From: Clostridia bacterium
GTDB lineage: Bacteria > Bacillota > Clostridia > UMGS1883
Assembly: GCA_017468215.1 (NCBI GenBank)
Contig: JAFUJG010000354.1
Coordinates: forward strand, 1-7,138
Direction: 5' to 3'
DNA length: 7,138 bases
The notes beneath the pieces are model-generated. The model did no database searches. It was not told the origin of the DNA and worked only from the letters and a program-made list of their open reading frames with translations. The position numbers and the translations under genes were made by a program. Below, piece after piece: positions 6,712-7,138 of this stretch. How positions within the stretch are numbered: position 1 is the stretch's first letter; every line of letters begins with the position of its first letter.

Positions 6712-6871
6712 AGAAATTGAAATTATCCGTTATTTCAAAGAACTCGTTTTCGTCATCATAATCGTCATCTGCAAAATCCCCTGCGGCATTGTCGTTTTTT
6801 TCTGATGAGCTTAACAAAACATCTTCAATCTCAATTTCTCTAAGCCATGGAAATTCATATTCTTTTTTCAT
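6710..6871 (-). CDS. Small highly acidic protein, 53 aa, function unknown
   Basis: This short ORF starts MKKEYEFPWLREIEIEDVLL and ends in ITDNFNF. It has about 18 Asp/Glu against 4 Lys/Arg, with a D/E-rich run around residues 32-46 and no cysteine, signal peptide or membrane segment. Its ATG overlaps the stop codon of the upstream ORF by one base (TAATG at 6873-6869), a translational-coupling arrangement. A GGGGAGGA Shine-Dalgarno-like sequence lies about 16 nt upstream, slightly far, which fits coupling. It ends right at the convergent terminator. It may be a cytoplasmic accessory peptide or an amphipathic N-terminus plus disordered acidic tail; I do not recognise a family. Support for being a gene is positional (coupling plus terminator) rather than from homology. 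Confidence 0.6.
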   Translation of the reverse strand: MKKEYEFPWLREIEIEDVLLSSSEKNDNAAGDFADDDYDDENEFFEITDNFNF

Positions 6872-7128
6872 TATTCGCTAAATGAATCCTCCCCGGGCTC
6901 GTCGTTATTGTCATTGGTTGTATTTTCGGGGCGTTCAACCAAGCCGTCAGCATAGAATGTAAGAGTATATACCTTATCTTCTTCAACCTCTGTCACTGTA
7001 ACCTTTGTTCTTACAACAGAGTTGTTGTTATTGATACGAACATATTCATACCAGAAGGGCTGACCGTTAATATCGTGTGCGTAAATCTTCGCATTATTCT
7101 TTGCAGTAAGTGTTACCGTATAAGAGTT
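6871..7128 (-). CDS. C-terminal fragment of an Ig-like/beta-sandwich protein with acidic tail (partial, possibly frameshifted)
   Basis: The reading frame yields 85 residues beginning NSYTVTLTAKNNAK and running through WYEYVRINNNN, VVRTKVTVTEV and VYTLTFYADGLVE, an alternating beta pattern typical of the last Ig-like domain of a secreted protein. It then enters a disordered acidic tail rich in Asn, Asp and Glu. There is no ATG in this frame and no convincing GTG/TTG with a ribosome site, so it should continue to the right. However, the frame meets TAA at 7131-7129, seven bases from the edge. Removing one A from the AAAA run at 7127-7130 would join it to the frame open at the edge. It may be a frameshifted or decaying gene, or an edge/assembly error. 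Its stop overlaps the start of the 53-residue ORF. Confidence 0.55.
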   Translation of the reverse strand, partial: NSYTVTLTAKNNAKIYAHDINGQPFWYEYVRINNNNSVVRTKVTVTEVEEDKVYTLTFYADGLVERPENTTNDNNDEPGEDSFSE

Positions 7129-7138
7129 TTATTCTACA

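Noticed and set aside
6710..6871. RiPP precursor interpretation of the 53-residue acidic peptide
   Set aside because: It has no cysteines, no leader/core boundary such as GG, and no modifying enzyme or transporter in the window; acidic composition alone is not enough.

Overview
The window looks like a piece of a Gram-positive Clostridia-type chromosome, probably a gut or rumen relative of Ruminococcus/Oscillospiraceae. The evidence is strong AGGAGG ribosome binding sites, AT-rich intergenic DNA with sigma-A-like promoters, short simple rho-independent terminators, and large secreted multi-modular proteins carrying lectin/carbohydrate-binding modules. They also share a C-terminal module of a kind I associate with Firmicutes surface proteins. 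The taxonomic placement is inferred from style, not from a marker gene.

Layout, left to right. Positions 1-92 hold no gene but contain two perfect 13-bp inverted repeats whose arms overlap. A strong hairpin terminator (96-131) follows and ends a leftward gene. Positions 143-3856 (minus strand) encode a 1237-residue secreted protein built only of binding or structural modules: a jelly-roll module, two degenerate Ig-like domains, a LamG/concanavalin-like lectin domain, two copies of a small beta-rich domain alternating with two more carbohydrate-binding-like modules, and a C-terminal beta module. No catalytic domain was recognised. Positions 3857-4049 are a divergent promoter region with good -35/-10 elements in both directions. 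Positions 4050-6665 (plus strand) encode an 871-residue secreted calcineurin-like metallophosphoesterase with a LamG-like N-terminal domain and the same CBM-plus-C-terminal-module tail as its divergent neighbour. A terminator (6675-6704) that can serve both directions separates it from a leftward mini-operon. That operon has the 3' end of an Ig-like, acidic-tailed protein (interrupted by an in-frame stop near the window edge) coupled through TAATG to a 53-residue, very acidic small ORF.

How they may work together (inference): the two large genes are divergently transcribed from one 193-bp control region, are both exported, and carry homologous C-terminal tails of about 270 residues. The simplest reading is a pair acting at the same extracellular glycan or surface, one a multivalent binder and the other a lectin-guided phosphoesterase. 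The substrate cannot be read from the sequence. No mobile element, CRISPR array, tRNA, rRNA or recognisable defence system is visible.
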